Assembly (NCBI RefSeq): GCF_033100395.1 | Contig: NZ_JAWLVJ010000016.1 | Location: 1 to 64,000 of the forward strand | DNA from: Terasakiella sp033100395 | Lineage (GTDB): Bacteria; Pseudomonadota; Alphaproteobacteria; Rhodospirillales; Terasakiellaceae | Length of the DNA: 64,000 nt | Reading direction: 5' to 3' | Shown here: piece after piece, positions 10,207-19,624 of the stretch | Numbering within the stretch: the first letter of the stretch is position 1 | Layout of the letters: each line of letters starts with the position of its first letter | Made by a program: the position numbers and the translations under genes | The notes under the pieces: model-generated | Seen by the model: the letters and a program-made list of their open reading frames with translations, nothing else | Told to the model about the DNA's origin: nothing | Databases searched by the model: none

Positions 10207-10485
10207 ATGAAGTCGGAACAAGCTGAAATCATCGCGATACAGGCCATCACCTTTATCGGTGCCCATGAACAATCGCTGAATGCACTTATGGCGCAAAGCG
10301 GCATGGGCCTTGATGACCTGAAAGAAAATATGACCGACCCGTCCTTTTTAGCAGGGGTACTTGACTTCCTTTTAGGGGACGAAGGCGGTCTGCTGGCTTT
10401 CTGTGACCACATAGGCCTGCCGCCGGAAATCGTCATTCAGGCAAGACGCGCCCTTCCCGGTGGGGAGAACCTCTGGGACGGATAA
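10207..10485 (+). CDS. DUF3572 family protein
   Basis: A 92-residue soluble protein recognised as DUF3572, a small alphaproteobacterial family of unknown function. Near the N-terminus it has an AIQAITFIGAHEQSLNALM helix, then FLAGVLDFLLGDE, and a C-terminal PPEIVIQARRALPGG. It starts 5 nt after the HD-GYP stop codon, so the two genes are probably co-transcribed. It is convergent with the GGDEF-EAL gene, whose stop is 11 nt away. Confidence 0.85.
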   Translation: MKSEQAEIIAIQAITFIGAHEQSLNALMAQSGMGLDDLKENMTDPSFLAGVLDFLLGDEGGLLAFCDHIGLPPEIVIQARRALPGGENLWDG

Positions 10486-10496
10486 GTCCTATCGCG

Positions 10497-12716
10497 TTAA
10501 ATCCCCAGGCCTGCAAATTCCGGCACGGGTTGATGTTCTTCATCATGCAGCATCTGTCTGAAATCTTCGACAGATTTGGGTTTGGAAAATAAGAATCCCT
10601 GCACTTCATCACAGCCTTCATCAACCAGGAAGCGGCGCTGTACTTCATGCTCCACCCCTTCTGCCAGCATACGCAATCCAAGGGCACGCCCTAAATCCAG
10701 CATAGCACGTACAATCGCTTCGGCTTCGCGGTCTTTACCAAGATCATCGACAAAGGCCTTATCGATTTTGATCATATCAAAAGGGAAGCGGCGCAAGTAC
10801 GCAAGGCTTGAATAGCCCGTACCAAAATCATCCATTGCCAAATGCGCACCAAGGTCGCGTAATTCTTCCAGCCCCGACTTGGCCTTGTCCGGGTCATGCA
10901 TGACCAGGTTCTCGGTCAGTTCCAGTTCAATATTAAATCCGGGACGACCAATGGTGTCATAGACCCGTTTCAAGGTTTTATGGATTTCATGGTTTCTGAA
11001 TTGTCGCGCTGACACGTTGACGGAAATACGCAGGGATTTACCCATGGTGTTAAACCAATAAAGCGCCTCTTCCGCCGCTGTTTGCAAAACCCAGTCACCA
11101 ATTTCAACGATTTTTCCGGTTTCTTCTGCAATATGGATAAAGTCGGTGGGAGGGATCAGCCCATGTTCCGGATGGTTCCAACGCAACAAGGCTTCTGCCG
11201 CGATTATTTCGCCTGTCTGCAAATTATAAATCGGCTGATAAACCAGCTCAAACTGATCATCTTCAATCGCTTTATGAAGATCATTTTCGATTTGCAGACG
11301 CTGAACGGCCCGTTCATTCAGGTCTTGCGTGAAGAAGCGGAAGCCACCTTTCTCACGGCCCTTCACCCGGTACATGGCCGTATCAGCATTCATCATCAGG
11401 GTTTCCACATCTTGGCCGTCCTGCGGATACATGGCAACGCCGATGCTACAGCTCACATGCAAATCCTGACTTTCGTGGCGGAAACTGGTAGCAACTTCCT
11501 TTGAAATCCGCTGCACAATATCAATCACATGGTCTTCATTTTCAGGGGCAAACAGTAATACCACAAATTCATCCCCGCCCAGGCGCGCAACCGTATCGCC
11601 ACTTCGCACCGCATTGGAAATTTTCTTGGCCGTTTCCACGATCAACTGATCACCCACATTGTGCCCCAGCGTATCATTAACCGTCTTGAAATTGTCCAGA
11701 TCAATAAACAGGATGGATAAAAGCCGTTTGTCTCGTTCAGCATGTGCAATCGCCTGTTTCAGACGATCTGACAGAAGGTTACGGTTAGCAAGGCCTGTTA
11801 AAGCATCGTGGTTTGCCTGAAACTCCAGTTTGGCTTCATACTTTTTCTGATTGCTGACATCCTGCAATGTCTCCACCGCGCCAACGGCTTGGCCTTCCTC
11901 ATTCATAATCGGGGCAGCCGTGAAATAGAGCCATTTTTCCCCGGATCTGAAGTTTGGAAAAAAGTCCGTTGCCTCACAGCCATTTTCAATCAGGGGCGAT
12001 GCTGCCCAGATACCGTTATAAAACTCACTCAGTTCAGATGCGCGATTATCCAACATGATATCAGCCAAGACAGGCCGGGGTTCATCGTAAAATGCTTTCC
12101 ATTGATCTTTGGTGCCTACAATCTCTTCTGCTGCCGTCCCGATGATCGCTTCACAGGCTTTGTTCCAATGGGTGACATAGTGATCTTCATCAATCACAAA
12201 CATCGGCACCGGGCATCCTTCGATGACCCCGCTTAGCAGCTGTTCTTTATCACGCAAAGACTGTTCATATTGTTTTTGCTTGGTGATATCGCGCAAGGTT
12301 TCCACTGCACCGATCACCATCCCATCGTCATCTTTTAAGACACCTGCACTAAATGACAAGTATTTCCCTCCATCGGGAAAATGTGGAAAAAAGTCTTCAG
12401 CTTCCCAAACATTTTCAAGAATGCTGGATCGTTTATATTTGCCCTTATAAAAAGCCTTCACTTCTTCGATGCGCCCTTCCAGAACCAGGTCCGCCATGGT
12501 TGGGCGTTCTTCCTTGTAAAAGGGATGCCAGGGTCTTTTTGTACCAACCATCTCTTCAGAAGGTACGCCCGTTACCTGTTCGCACGCAGAATTCCAATGG
12601 ATGATACAGTGCTCTGAATCAATCACAAATGTTGGTACCGGCGTGCTTTCAATAATTTGGGAAAGCAGTGTGTTCCCACGGCTTGAAAGCAGTGATTTGA
12701 ATTTCTCTAATGGCAT
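10497..12716 (-). CDS. PAS-PAS-GGDEF-EAL c-di-GMP turnover protein
   Basis: A 739-residue soluble protein. Two closely similar PAS domains (about 10-135 and 150-280) both carry the CEQVTG or CEAIIG region and an FFPHF or FFPNF stretch, suggesting an internal duplication. The GGDEF domain has an intact active site (residues 380-384) and an RSGD inhibitory site five residues before it. The EAL domain has EAL at 508-510, DDFGTG and AEGVE, all intact. It may therefore make and break c-di-GMP, with balance set by the PAS domains and product inhibition. It is monocistronic and convergent to the HD-GYP cluster. Confidence 0.92.
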   Translation of the reverse strand: MPLEKFKSLLSSRGNTLLSQIIESTPVPTFVIDSEHCIIHWNSACEQVTGVPSEEMVGTKRPWHPFYKEERPTMADLVLEGRIEEVKAFYKGKYKRSSILENVWEAEDFFPHFPDGGKYLSFSAGVLKDDDGMVIGAVETLRDITKQKQYEQSLRDKEQLLSGVIEGCPVPMFVIDEDHYVTHWNKACEAIIGTAAEEIVGTKDQWKAFYDEPRPVLADIMLDNRASELSEFYNGIWAASPLIENGCEATDFFPNFRSGEKWLYFTAAPIMNEEGQAVGAVETLQDVSNQKKYEAKLEFQANHDALTGLANRNLLSDRLKQAIAHAERDKRLLSILFIDLDNFKTVNDTLGHNVGDQLIVETAKKISNAVRSGDTVARLGGDEFVVLLFAPENEDHVIDIVQRISKEVATSFRHESQDLHVSCSIGVAMYPQDGQDVETLMMNADTAMYRVKGREKGGFRFFTQDLNERAVQRLQIENDLHKAIEDDQFELVYQPIYNLQTGEIIAAEALLRWNHPEHGLIPPTDFIHIAEETGKIVEIGDWVLQTAAEEALYWFNTMGKSLRISVNVSARQFRNHEIHKTLKRVYDTIGRPGFNIELELTENLVMHDPDKAKSGLEELRDLGAHLAMDDFGTGYSSLAYLRRFPFDMIKIDKAFVDDLGKDREAEAIVRAMLDLGRALGLRMLAEGVEHEVQRRFLVDEGCDEVQGFLFSKPKSVEDFRQMLHDEEHQPVPEFAGLGI

Positions 12717-12923
12717 TCTTGAGTCCCTAGGCCAGAAGATATGTTTTTAGTTTTTTTCAATCATGGAAGATCATCGGTTAAAGAACAAGTACTCATTCCA
12801 TTTTATGCGATGAAAAACGAATAATCTTAATCTTAAGTTGCGAACACCTACCTATTTATAAAATTAGTACACAAAACTTGCATTTCAATAACCTTATACA
12901 CACATTGAAATAGTTTTAATCCT

Positions 12924-12951
12924 TTGACAGCCGCTAACCCTTTCCTATCTA
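12924..12951 (+). promoter_or_regulatory. Candidate sigma-70 promoter of the binding-protein/kinase operon
   Basis: TTGACA at 12924-12929 matches the -35 consensus. TATCTA at 12946-12951, 16 nt further on, is a plausible -10 box. The start codon GTG at 12987 would then have a leader of about 30 nt. Nothing else is evident in the 207 nt between the divergent genes. Confidence 0.45.
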
Positions 12952-12986
12952 ATAAGAATAACAAAATGATAAAAAGGAGGAATAGG

Positions 12987-13952
12987 GTGGTCAGATCAGA
13001 CGCAAAACGCTTCATTTCTTACTTCTTTGTATTTTGCCTCTGCCTTTTTTCGGCAAGCTCTTTGATGGCTGAAACCAAATATGTGATCGGTTTTTCACAA
13101 GCTACAACAACAGAACCCTGGCGGTTGCTGTTTAACAAGGAAACACGCGCAGAAGCACAAAAGCACAGCAACATCACACTTATCGTGCGAAATGCACAGG
13201 ACAGTGTCAGCAAACAGATAGCCGATATTGAAGAACTGATTGAACGTAAGGTTGATGCACTTCTGGTCTCCCCGAAGGAAGCAAAAGGCTTAACCGCAGT
13301 GGTTAATAAAGCCCACAAGTCAGGTATTCCGGTTTTCGTCCTGGATCGTGATATTTCAAACGATCTTTACACCCAATATATTGGTGGGGACAATCTGCTG
13401 ATTGGTCGCGCGGCAGGTAAATATGCGATTGAACAGCTGGGCGGCCCCGGCAAGGCCAAAGGCACGATTGTTGAGATTTGGGGCGGAATGAAATCCACGC
13501 CTGCTCATGATCGTCACAACGGTTTCTGGGAAGTTGTTTCCAAGGAAAAAGGCATTACCCTGTTAAACGAACCCCAGGATGGAGACTGGAAACAGGATAT
13601 CGCCTATTCCATTGCCTCAGACGCCTTTGCCAAATACAAAAAAATTGACCTGGTTTATGCCCATAACGACCCCATGGCCTTTGGTGCATATCTTGCGGCC
13701 AAGGATTTGAGGCGAGAAAATGAAAGCATATTTATTGGCATTGACGGCATCCCGGAAGAAGGTGTGCGATGGGTCGATGACGGCATTCTCGATGCAACCT
13801 TCCTTTATAAAACACCGGGCGCTGATGGCATCCAGCAAGCACTTAGTTTTCTAAACGGCAGTAAAATCGTCAAACGCCTGACCTTACCCACCCAAAGGAT
13901 CGATGAAAACAACGCAAAAGACATTCTAAAAAAACATGGCTTGGTAAAGTAA
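12987..13952 (+). CDS. Periplasmic sugar-type binding protein, probable sensor-kinase partner
   Basis: A 321-residue periplasmic binding protein of the ribose/TorT (Peripla_BP_4) type. The GTG at 12987 is the likely start: a near-perfect AAGGAGG (12974-12980) lies 6 nt before it, whereas the in-frame TTG 12924 and ATG 12966 have no such site. From this start the protein has a clear signal peptide ending SLMA/ETK. Family features include DSVSKQIADIEELI near residue 75, VFVLDRDIS, YIGGDN and the NDPMAFGAY segment. No ABC permease or ATPase is nearby. The next gene, 6 nt away, is a membrane histidine kinase, so a role as ligand receptor for that kinase is more likely than transport. Confidence 0.8.
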   Translation: MVRSDAKRFISYFFVFCLCLFSASSLMAETKYVIGFSQATTTEPWRLLFNKETRAEAQKHSNITLIVRNAQDSVSKQIADIEELIERKVDALLVSPKEAKGLTAVVNKAHKSGIPVFVLDRDISNDLYTQYIGGDNLLIGRAAGKYAIEQLGGPGKAKGTIVEIWGGMKSTPAHDRHNGFWEVVSKEKGITLLNEPQDGDWKQDIAYSIASDAFAKYKKIDLVYAHNDPMAFGAYLAAKDLRRENESIFIGIDGIPEEGVRWVDDGILDATFLYKTPGADGIQQALSFLNGSKIVKRLTLPTQRIDENNAKDILKKHGLVK

Positions 13953-13958
13953 TCGCGC

Positions 13959-15872
13959 ATGAATGTAGGTGAAGAAAACATAATCAGAAAACGACTGCTG
14001 ATCGCTTTTTTCAGTGTCGTTGTCCTGATTCTGATTTCTACCGCTGTTGCCCTGATTTCATTTGATCGTTTTGCCAGTTCGGTTGATCATCACAACAGCC
14101 AGACCCTGCCAACCCTGTCGGCCACCCTTGGCCTTTCCGAACGCGCCGCCCTGATTGCTGCCGGGGCGCCCAAAATCGCCCTATCGACATCAGAAAAGCA
14201 AATTCAGGATGAAATCGAACGGCTGCGCAAACACCATACCAACATGCTGTCGTCACTTAATCTTTTGAATTCTCAAAACGCCTTAAGTGACTTTGAGACC
14301 TTTCTTAAAAACAGCGAGCAAATCTGGAAGCTCACCCAGAAAATAGGCACTCTGACCAGCCTGCGCCTGGAACTGGAAAAACAGAAAGAACGTGCCACTC
14401 AGATCATTCATGTACTGCAAAATGAACTGACAGACATCCATGAGCCCATCCTTTATGGCGTTACTTCCCTTACCCGCTTGAAAGGCAAGCGCACCGCCCT
14501 GCATATTGGCGCTCATCTAGATGGTCGTCATCATGCAGACCACACGCAGGACACCAAGCAAGAAATAACTGACCTGGTCGATCAGGCCATCAACCATACC
14601 TCCTACGCCCGCGGCATTCAGGCCGAGGGGGCCCTGATGATCGCACAGCTGACATCCGCAGCCCAGACAACGGATCTACAAATGCTGACCCCGCTTAGAA
14701 ATCAGTTTGATCGATCTTTAGATGAATTCCAACAGGCGGTGGCAGAACACCAGAAAGGCCCGCTTGCCGAACGCAACCCGATCCTGACCCGCAATTTGAT
14801 TGACCTTAGCGATAAATTTTCAGCCCTGCGCTTTGATGATCAAAGCCTCTTTGCCATCAAACAGCGTGAATTGGAAACGAAACATGATATCGCGCACCAC
14901 CTGGAGGAACAACGCGCACTCGCTGATATGATCTCCATCCTGTCACAAAATGCGGTAAATTCGGTCGATCAAAATATTCGTAAAATTCGAACGGAACTGT
15001 CCGGCACCCTGAAAACCAGCGAGATCGTGCTTATTGTTGTGGCTTTGGTCAGTATCAGCGCGGCCTTTTTCATCATCTATCAGACCCATATCGTCCTGAT
15101 CAAACATCAGCAGGAATTGCGAGGAGCAAAAGATACCGCAGAACTGGCCAGCCGATCCAAATCCGAATTCCTTGCCAATATGTCCCATGAACTGCGCACG
15201 CCGCTAAATGCCATCATCGGTTTTTCAGAAGCCATCAAACTAAATATTTTTGGCCCCGTCAAAGCACATGAAAAATACTTTGAATATATCGAAAACATCC
15301 ATCTTTCCGGCATTCACCTGCTGGAAGTCATCAATGATGTTCTGGATGTGTCACGGATCGAAGCGGGCAAGATGGATCTGCATATTGAAGAAGTAAACCT
15401 TCATGAATTGTGCCATGCCTGTTTCAATCTGGTCAAAGAACGGGCCGCATCCGGTGGCATCAAACTACAGAACGATGCCAACGACCAGTTGCCAGCCATT
15501 CTGGCCGATGAAATGCGCATGAAGCAAATCGTCATCAATCTTTTGTCAAACGCCATAAAATTCACCGAAGAAGGCGGCCTTGTTCATTTGCGCGCAATTG
15601 AAACCGACGAAGGCGCATTGCTACTGGAAATCGAAGATACCGGCATCGGCATGACGCAAGAAGAAATCCAGAAAGCCACACAGGTCTTTGGTCAGGTGGA
15701 AAGCCATATGACACGGCGTCATGAAGGCACGGGCCTTGGCCTGCCGCTGGTTAATTCATTGGCGCAGCTTCACGGATTTGCTATTCGCATGGACAGTCAA
15801 AAAGGAACAGGGACCAGAATTACCATTCTGATCCCCCATTCTTCCGTCTGCCATAAAGCACCGATGCGTTAA
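13959..15872 (+). CDS. Membrane sensor histidine kinase with large periplasmic domain
   Basis: A 637-residue kinase. Membrane segment 1 is at about residues 10-32. A helical periplasmic sensor domain of about 310 residues follows, then membrane segment 2 (about 351-375), a short linker without an obvious PAS domain, HisKA with MSHELRTPLN (His410) and a HATPase domain (NAIKFT, DTGIGM, GTGLGLPL). There is no receiver or HPt domain. The architecture recalls TorS, which reads the binding protein TorT, but TorS is a hybrid kinase and this is not. It is translated 6 nt after the binding-protein gene. No response regulator is adjacent. Its stop codon overlaps the stop of the convergent peptidase gene in a shared TTAA. 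Confidence 0.88.
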   Translation: MNVGEENIIRKRLLIAFFSVVVLILISTAVALISFDRFASSVDHHNSQTLPTLSATLGLSERAALIAAGAPKIALSTSEKQIQDEIERLRKHHTNMLSSLNLLNSQNALSDFETFLKNSEQIWKLTQKIGTLTSLRLELEKQKERATQIIHVLQNELTDIHEPILYGVTSLTRLKGKRTALHIGAHLDGRHHADHTQDTKQEITDLVDQAINHTSYARGIQAEGALMIAQLTSAAQTTDLQMLTPLRNQFDRSLDEFQQAVAEHQKGPLAERNPILTRNLIDLSDKFSALRFDDQSLFAIKQRELETKHDIAHHLEEQRALADMISILSQNAVNSVDQNIRKIRTELSGTLKTSEIVLIVVALVSISAAFFIIYQTHIVLIKHQQELRGAKDTAELASRSKSEFLANMSHELRTPLNAIIGFSEAIKLNIFGPVKAHEKYFEYIENIHLSGIHLLEVINDVLDVSRIEAGKMDLHIEEVNLHELCHACFNLVKERAASGGIKLQNDANDQLPAILADEMRMKQIVINLLSNAIKFTEEGGLVHLRAIETDEGALLLEIEDTGIGMTQEEIQKATQVFGQVESHMTRRHEGTGLGLPLVNSLAQLHGFAIRMDSQKGTGTRITILIPHSSVCHKAPMR

Positions 15873-17644
15873 AGCACGTCTTCCAGCTCATCAATAAAGC
15901 CTGAGATCACATTGAGGCCACGCTTCCAGAAATCCGGATCAGATGCATCCAGACCAAAGGGTGCCAGCAGTTCTTTGTGACGTTTGGTGCCACCTGCTGC
16001 CAGCATGTCCAGGTACTTCGCCTGGAAGCCTTCGTGCCCGCTTTGGAATACGTCATAGAGTGAATTCACCAGACAGTCACCAAAGGCATAGGCATAAACA
16101 TAAAACGGCGTATGGATGAAGTGCGGGATATAGGCCCAGTAATGCTTATACTCATCGTCATACTTGAACGCTGGCCCCAGGCTCTCGGTCTGAACTTCCA
16201 TCCAGATCTCACCCAGACGGTCCGATGTCAGCTCCCCATTTTTGCGTTCATCATGCACGCGACGTTCAAAGTCACAGAAGGCAATCTGGCGCACGACGGT
16301 GTTGAGCATATCCTCAACCTTGCCCGCCAGCATGATGCGACGTACTTTTTCATCTTTTTCCTGATCCAACATAGACCGGAACGTCAGCATTTCCCCAAAG
16401 ACTGACGCCGTTTCTGCCAAGGTCAAGGGTGTATCTGCCATCAAGGCCCCCTGATCAGATGCCAAAACCTGATGTACCCCGTGGCCCAATTCATGCGCCA
16501 AGGTCATCACATCACGTACCTTGCCATGATAGTTCAGCAGGATATAAGGGTGCGCGGACGGGGTTACCGGGTGCGCAAAGGCCCCGCTATCTTTGCCTGC
16601 ACGTGGTGGGGCATCCACCCAGCGTTCATCAAAGAAACGCTGACCGATTTTTGCCATTTCCGGATCAAAGGCGCCATAAGCTTTCAACACCGTTTCCTGT
16701 GCTTCATCCCACGGGATCTTACGATCCACATCTTCAGGCAAAGGGGCGTTGCGGTCCCAGTAATTCATCTGACCCACACCAAACCACTTGGCCTTGAGGC
16801 CATAGTAACGGTGCGCCAGATCACCATATGAGTCTTTCACAGAAGAGATCAGCGCATCCACAACTTCATCTTCCACAAGGTTGGACAAATTACGTGCCGA
16901 AATCGGACGTTCCAGCCCGCGCCATTGATCTTCTGTTGCCTTGTCTTTTGCCAATGTATTGGTAATCAAGGAAAACAGGCGAATGTTGTCGCCCAGCACT
17001 TTACCAAACGACTTGGCCGCTTCGCGACGTACATCCCCATCCTTGGACGACAGCTTGTCCAGAATTTCTGAATTGGTCAACTCTTCACCCTGAAATGGAA
17101 AACGCAACCCGGCCATAGTTTCGTCAAACAGACGATTCCAGGCGCGCTTGCCGCTGACAGATTTTTCCACCAGCAAACGTTCCATCTCTTCGCTTAACTG
17201 ATAAGGGCGATGCACCCGCACATCCATGACCCAGGAACGATATTTCCCGGCCGCTGGATCAATCAACAAGGCTTCCAGCGCGTCATCTTCAAGGTTATTG
17301 ATCTCAAGTGTAAAGAACAGGATCAGGCTGGACAGATTGGTAATTTCTTCCTGCATATTCTGATAGAACTGCGCAATATCTGCATCCGTATTGTCGCCTG
17401 CATAAAGCAATTGCGCGTAACTGACGACCCGACCCAGCAGGTCTTCCAAGGTTTCAAAATCAGCCAGTGCCTGACCAAAACCAGCGCCATCGATTTCACC
17501 CAGCTTGCCCTGATAGGTATCCGCAAATTTCTGGGCAAGCTCTTTGCCTTTTTCCAGATCGGCTTTTAATTCAGCACTATCAGGCGCGCTATAGAGGTGA
17601 GAGAGGTCCCAGGTGGGCAATTCAGCAGCATTTTCTGTTGTCAT
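15869..17644 (-). CDS. pepF: Oligoendopeptidase F family (M3B) zinc peptidase
   Basis: A 591-residue cytoplasmic metallopeptidase of the M3B family, which degrades short peptides. The zinc motif HELGH is at 384-388 (His384, catalytic Glu385, His388), with the third ligand region LAETASVFGE about 25 residues on. Length and the C-terminal GGTKRHKELLAPFG segment fit the clostridial/alphaproteobacterial PepF type. It is monocistronic, divergent from the acyl-CoA synthetase gene, with 89 bp between them. Confidence 0.9.
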   Translation of the reverse strand: MTTENAAELPTWDLSHLYSAPDSAELKADLEKGKELAQKFADTYQGKLGEIDGAGFGQALADFETLEDLLGRVVSYAQLLYAGDNTDADIAQFYQNMQEEITNLSSLILFFTLEINNLEDDALEALLIDPAAGKYRSWVMDVRVHRPYQLSEEMERLLVEKSVSGKRAWNRLFDETMAGLRFPFQGEELTNSEILDKLSSKDGDVRREAAKSFGKVLGDNIRLFSLITNTLAKDKATEDQWRGLERPISARNLSNLVEDEVVDALISSVKDSYGDLAHRYYGLKAKWFGVGQMNYWDRNAPLPEDVDRKIPWDEAQETVLKAYGAFDPEMAKIGQRFFDERWVDAPPRAGKDSGAFAHPVTPSAHPYILLNYHGKVRDVMTLAHELGHGVHQVLASDQGALMADTPLTLAETASVFGEMLTFRSMLDQEKDEKVRRIMLAGKVEDMLNTVVRQIAFCDFERRVHDERKNGELTSDRLGEIWMEVQTESLGPAFKYDDEYKHYWAYIPHFIHTPFYVYAYAFGDCLVNSLYDVFQSGHEGFQAKYLDMLAAGGTKRHKELLAPFGLDASDPDFWKRGLNVISGFIDELEDVL

Positions 17645-17733
17645 TTTTTCTTTTCACTTTAAAGATTAAAATCAGTTGAAGGTAGAATTGTCCCGCCACG
17701 ATCAGATGTCAACCGCGCAAAAAAGGAAATGCC

Positions 17734-19506
17734 ATGACTGACAACCTCGTCACCTTGTTTTTCAATCAGGCCGAACGCCTGGGAGATAAGCCGTTTTTGT
17801 GGCAAAAGGTTGACGGGACATATCAACCCACCACCTGGAAAGAATGCGCATCTGCCGTCATCGCACTTGCCCAAAGCTTGATTGGCAAAGGTATTCAGAA
17901 GGGTGACCGGGTGGTTCTGGTTTCTGAAAACAGAACGGAATGGGCCATTGCCGATCTCGCCATCATGGCCGCAGGTGCTATTACGGTGCCGACTTACACA
18001 ACCAATACCTTAAACGATCACAAACATATCCTGAATAATTCCCAAGCCAAGGCAGCTATTGTTTCCACACAACGCCTGGCCGGGAACCTGCTGCCCGCAA
18101 CACATGAAGCCAGCGACATAGAATTTGTGATTTCCATTGAAGATGTCGATTTAAAACAGGAACTGTCCCACCCAATTTATTTGTGGGCCGACATGTTGAA
18201 AGAAGGCGCAGATCAGGATCGCAAAATCGTTGAAAAAGCAGCCACCCTGACCAGAGAAGATACCGCCTGTATCATCTATACCTCCGGCACAGGTGGCACC
18301 CCCAAAGGCGTCATGCTGCCGCATCGTGCCATCATGCATAACTGCCAGGGGGCGACGACACTGTTAAAAGACATCGGGCTGGACAATGAAACCTTCCTGT
18401 CCTTCCTGCCATTGTCGCATTCTTATGAACATACTGCCGGCTTGATGTGGCCGATCTCCTTGGGTGCACAGATTTACTATGCGGAAAGTGCGGACAAGCT
18501 GGTCAACAATATGGCGGAATGTTCCCCCACTGTCATGACTGCCGTGCCCCGTCTTTACGAAATGATGCGCGCCAAAATACTGCGAGGTGTTGAACAGGCA
18601 GGCGGCAAGAAAGCCAGCATGTTTCATAAAACCGTGGAACTGGGCATCAACAAACATTTAGGCAAACCTATCGGCTTGATGGGCCATATCCAGAATTTTG
18701 CATTGGAACGGCTGGTGCGCAACAAGGTACGTCAACGGTTTGGCGGACGTCTGAAAGCCATGGTTTCCGGTGGTGCCCCCTTAAACGTTGAAGTCGGCCT
18801 GTTCTTTCAGGGTATCGGCATCCAGATTTTCCAGGGCTATGGGCAGACCGAAACAGGGCCTGTCATCAGTGTAAATACGCCCAAACAAATCAAGATGCAT
18901 ACCGTTGGCCCAGTGCTGGAAGATACCGAGCTCAAAATTGCAGCAGATGGAGAGATTCTGGTGCGTGGCAGCTTGCTCATGCGCGGCTACTGGCGCAATG
19001 ACAAGGCCACGCAGGAAACAATCAAGGACGGCTGGCTTCATACGGGTGACATCGGTTTTCTGGATGACGACGGCTATCTACAGATCACAGATCGCAAAAA
19101 AGATATCATCGTTAATTCCGGTGGAGATAATATCTCCCCACAACGGATTGAAGGCTTCCTGTCTCTGGAAAAAGAGATTGCACAATCGATGACCTACGGC
19201 GATCAACGCCCGCATCTTGTAGCTTTGATTGTACCGGACGAAGAATTTGCCTTTGAATGGGCCAAGGCAAATGATGTGGAACAGGACCTGTCTGTCATCA
19301 TCAAAGAAGAAGGGTTCATCAAAGAAATTTCCGGTGCCGTGTCTCGGGTAAACCAACATTTGTCCAATATCGAAAAGGTGCGCAAATTCATCCTGACAAG
19401 CGAGGCCTTCACCATTGAGAACGAGCAAATGACACCGACCCTTAAAATCCGCCGCCATGTGATCAAAATCCACTATGGAGACCGCTTAAGCGCGCTCTAT
19501 ACGTAA
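17734..19506 (+). CDS. Long-chain acyl-CoA synthetase (AMP-forming)
   Basis: A 590-residue member of the ANL superfamily that activates fatty acids with ATP and CoA. The P-loop-like motif YTSGTGGTPKG is at 182-192. Further motifs are GYGQTETGP, HTGDIG and DRKKDIIVNSGG, the hinge and C-terminal lid region. The length and the sequence TYTTNTLNDHKHILNNS place it with the FadD15-type synthetases rather than E. coli FadD. AAAGGA lies 6-7 nt before the ATG. It stands alone, followed by 118 bp and the GAF-HD-GYP gene. Confidence 0.88.
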   Translation: MTDNLVTLFFNQAERLGDKPFLWQKVDGTYQPTTWKECASAVIALAQSLIGKGIQKGDRVVLVSENRTEWAIADLAIMAAGAITVPTYTTNTLNDHKHILNNSQAKAAIVSTQRLAGNLLPATHEASDIEFVISIEDVDLKQELSHPIYLWADMLKEGADQDRKIVEKAATLTREDTACIIYTSGTGGTPKGVMLPHRAIMHNCQGATTLLKDIGLDNETFLSFLPLSHSYEHTAGLMWPISLGAQIYYAESADKLVNNMAECSPTVMTAVPRLYEMMRAKILRGVEQAGGKKASMFHKTVELGINKHLGKPIGLMGHIQNFALERLVRNKVRQRFGGRLKAMVSGGAPLNVEVGLFFQGIGIQIFQGYGQTETGPVISVNTPKQIKMHTVGPVLEDTELKIAADGEILVRGSLLMRGYWRNDKATQETIKDGWLHTGDIGFLDDDGYLQITDRKKDIIVNSGGDNISPQRIEGFLSLEKEIAQSMTYGDQRPHLVALIVPDEEFAFEWAKANDVEQDLSVIIKEEGFIKEISGAVSRVNQHLSNIEKVRKFILTSEAFTIENEQMTPTLKIRRHVIKIHYGDRLSALYT

Positions 19507-19575
19507 AACTTCAAAATCTAATACTTCATCCCATAGTCCCACTACATTTAGACAATCGCTTTTTCGCCCCTAAGT

Positions 19576-19610
19576 CGTATACTTGTCACAATAATGAAAT
19601 GTACTGGCAT
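19576..19610 (+). promoter_or_regulatory. CGTATACTTG / TACTGGCAT upstream elements of the second HD-GYP gene
   Basis: CGTATACTTG (19576-19585) repeats the sequence at 141-150 upstream of the first adhesin exactly. TACTGGCAT (19602-19610) is repeated at 20967-20975 upstream of the IOR gene. The pair lies 15-50 bp before the start codon, where promoter elements are expected. Function is inferred from recurrence alone. Confidence 0.35.
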
Positions 19611-19624
19611 TGAACGAGGGATAG

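Noticed and set aside
12924..12986. Upstream TTG and ATG as the start of the binding-protein gene
   Set aside because: TTGACA at 12924 looks like a -35 promoter box, and the GTG at 12987 has a perfect Shine-Dalgarno and gives a proper signal peptide.
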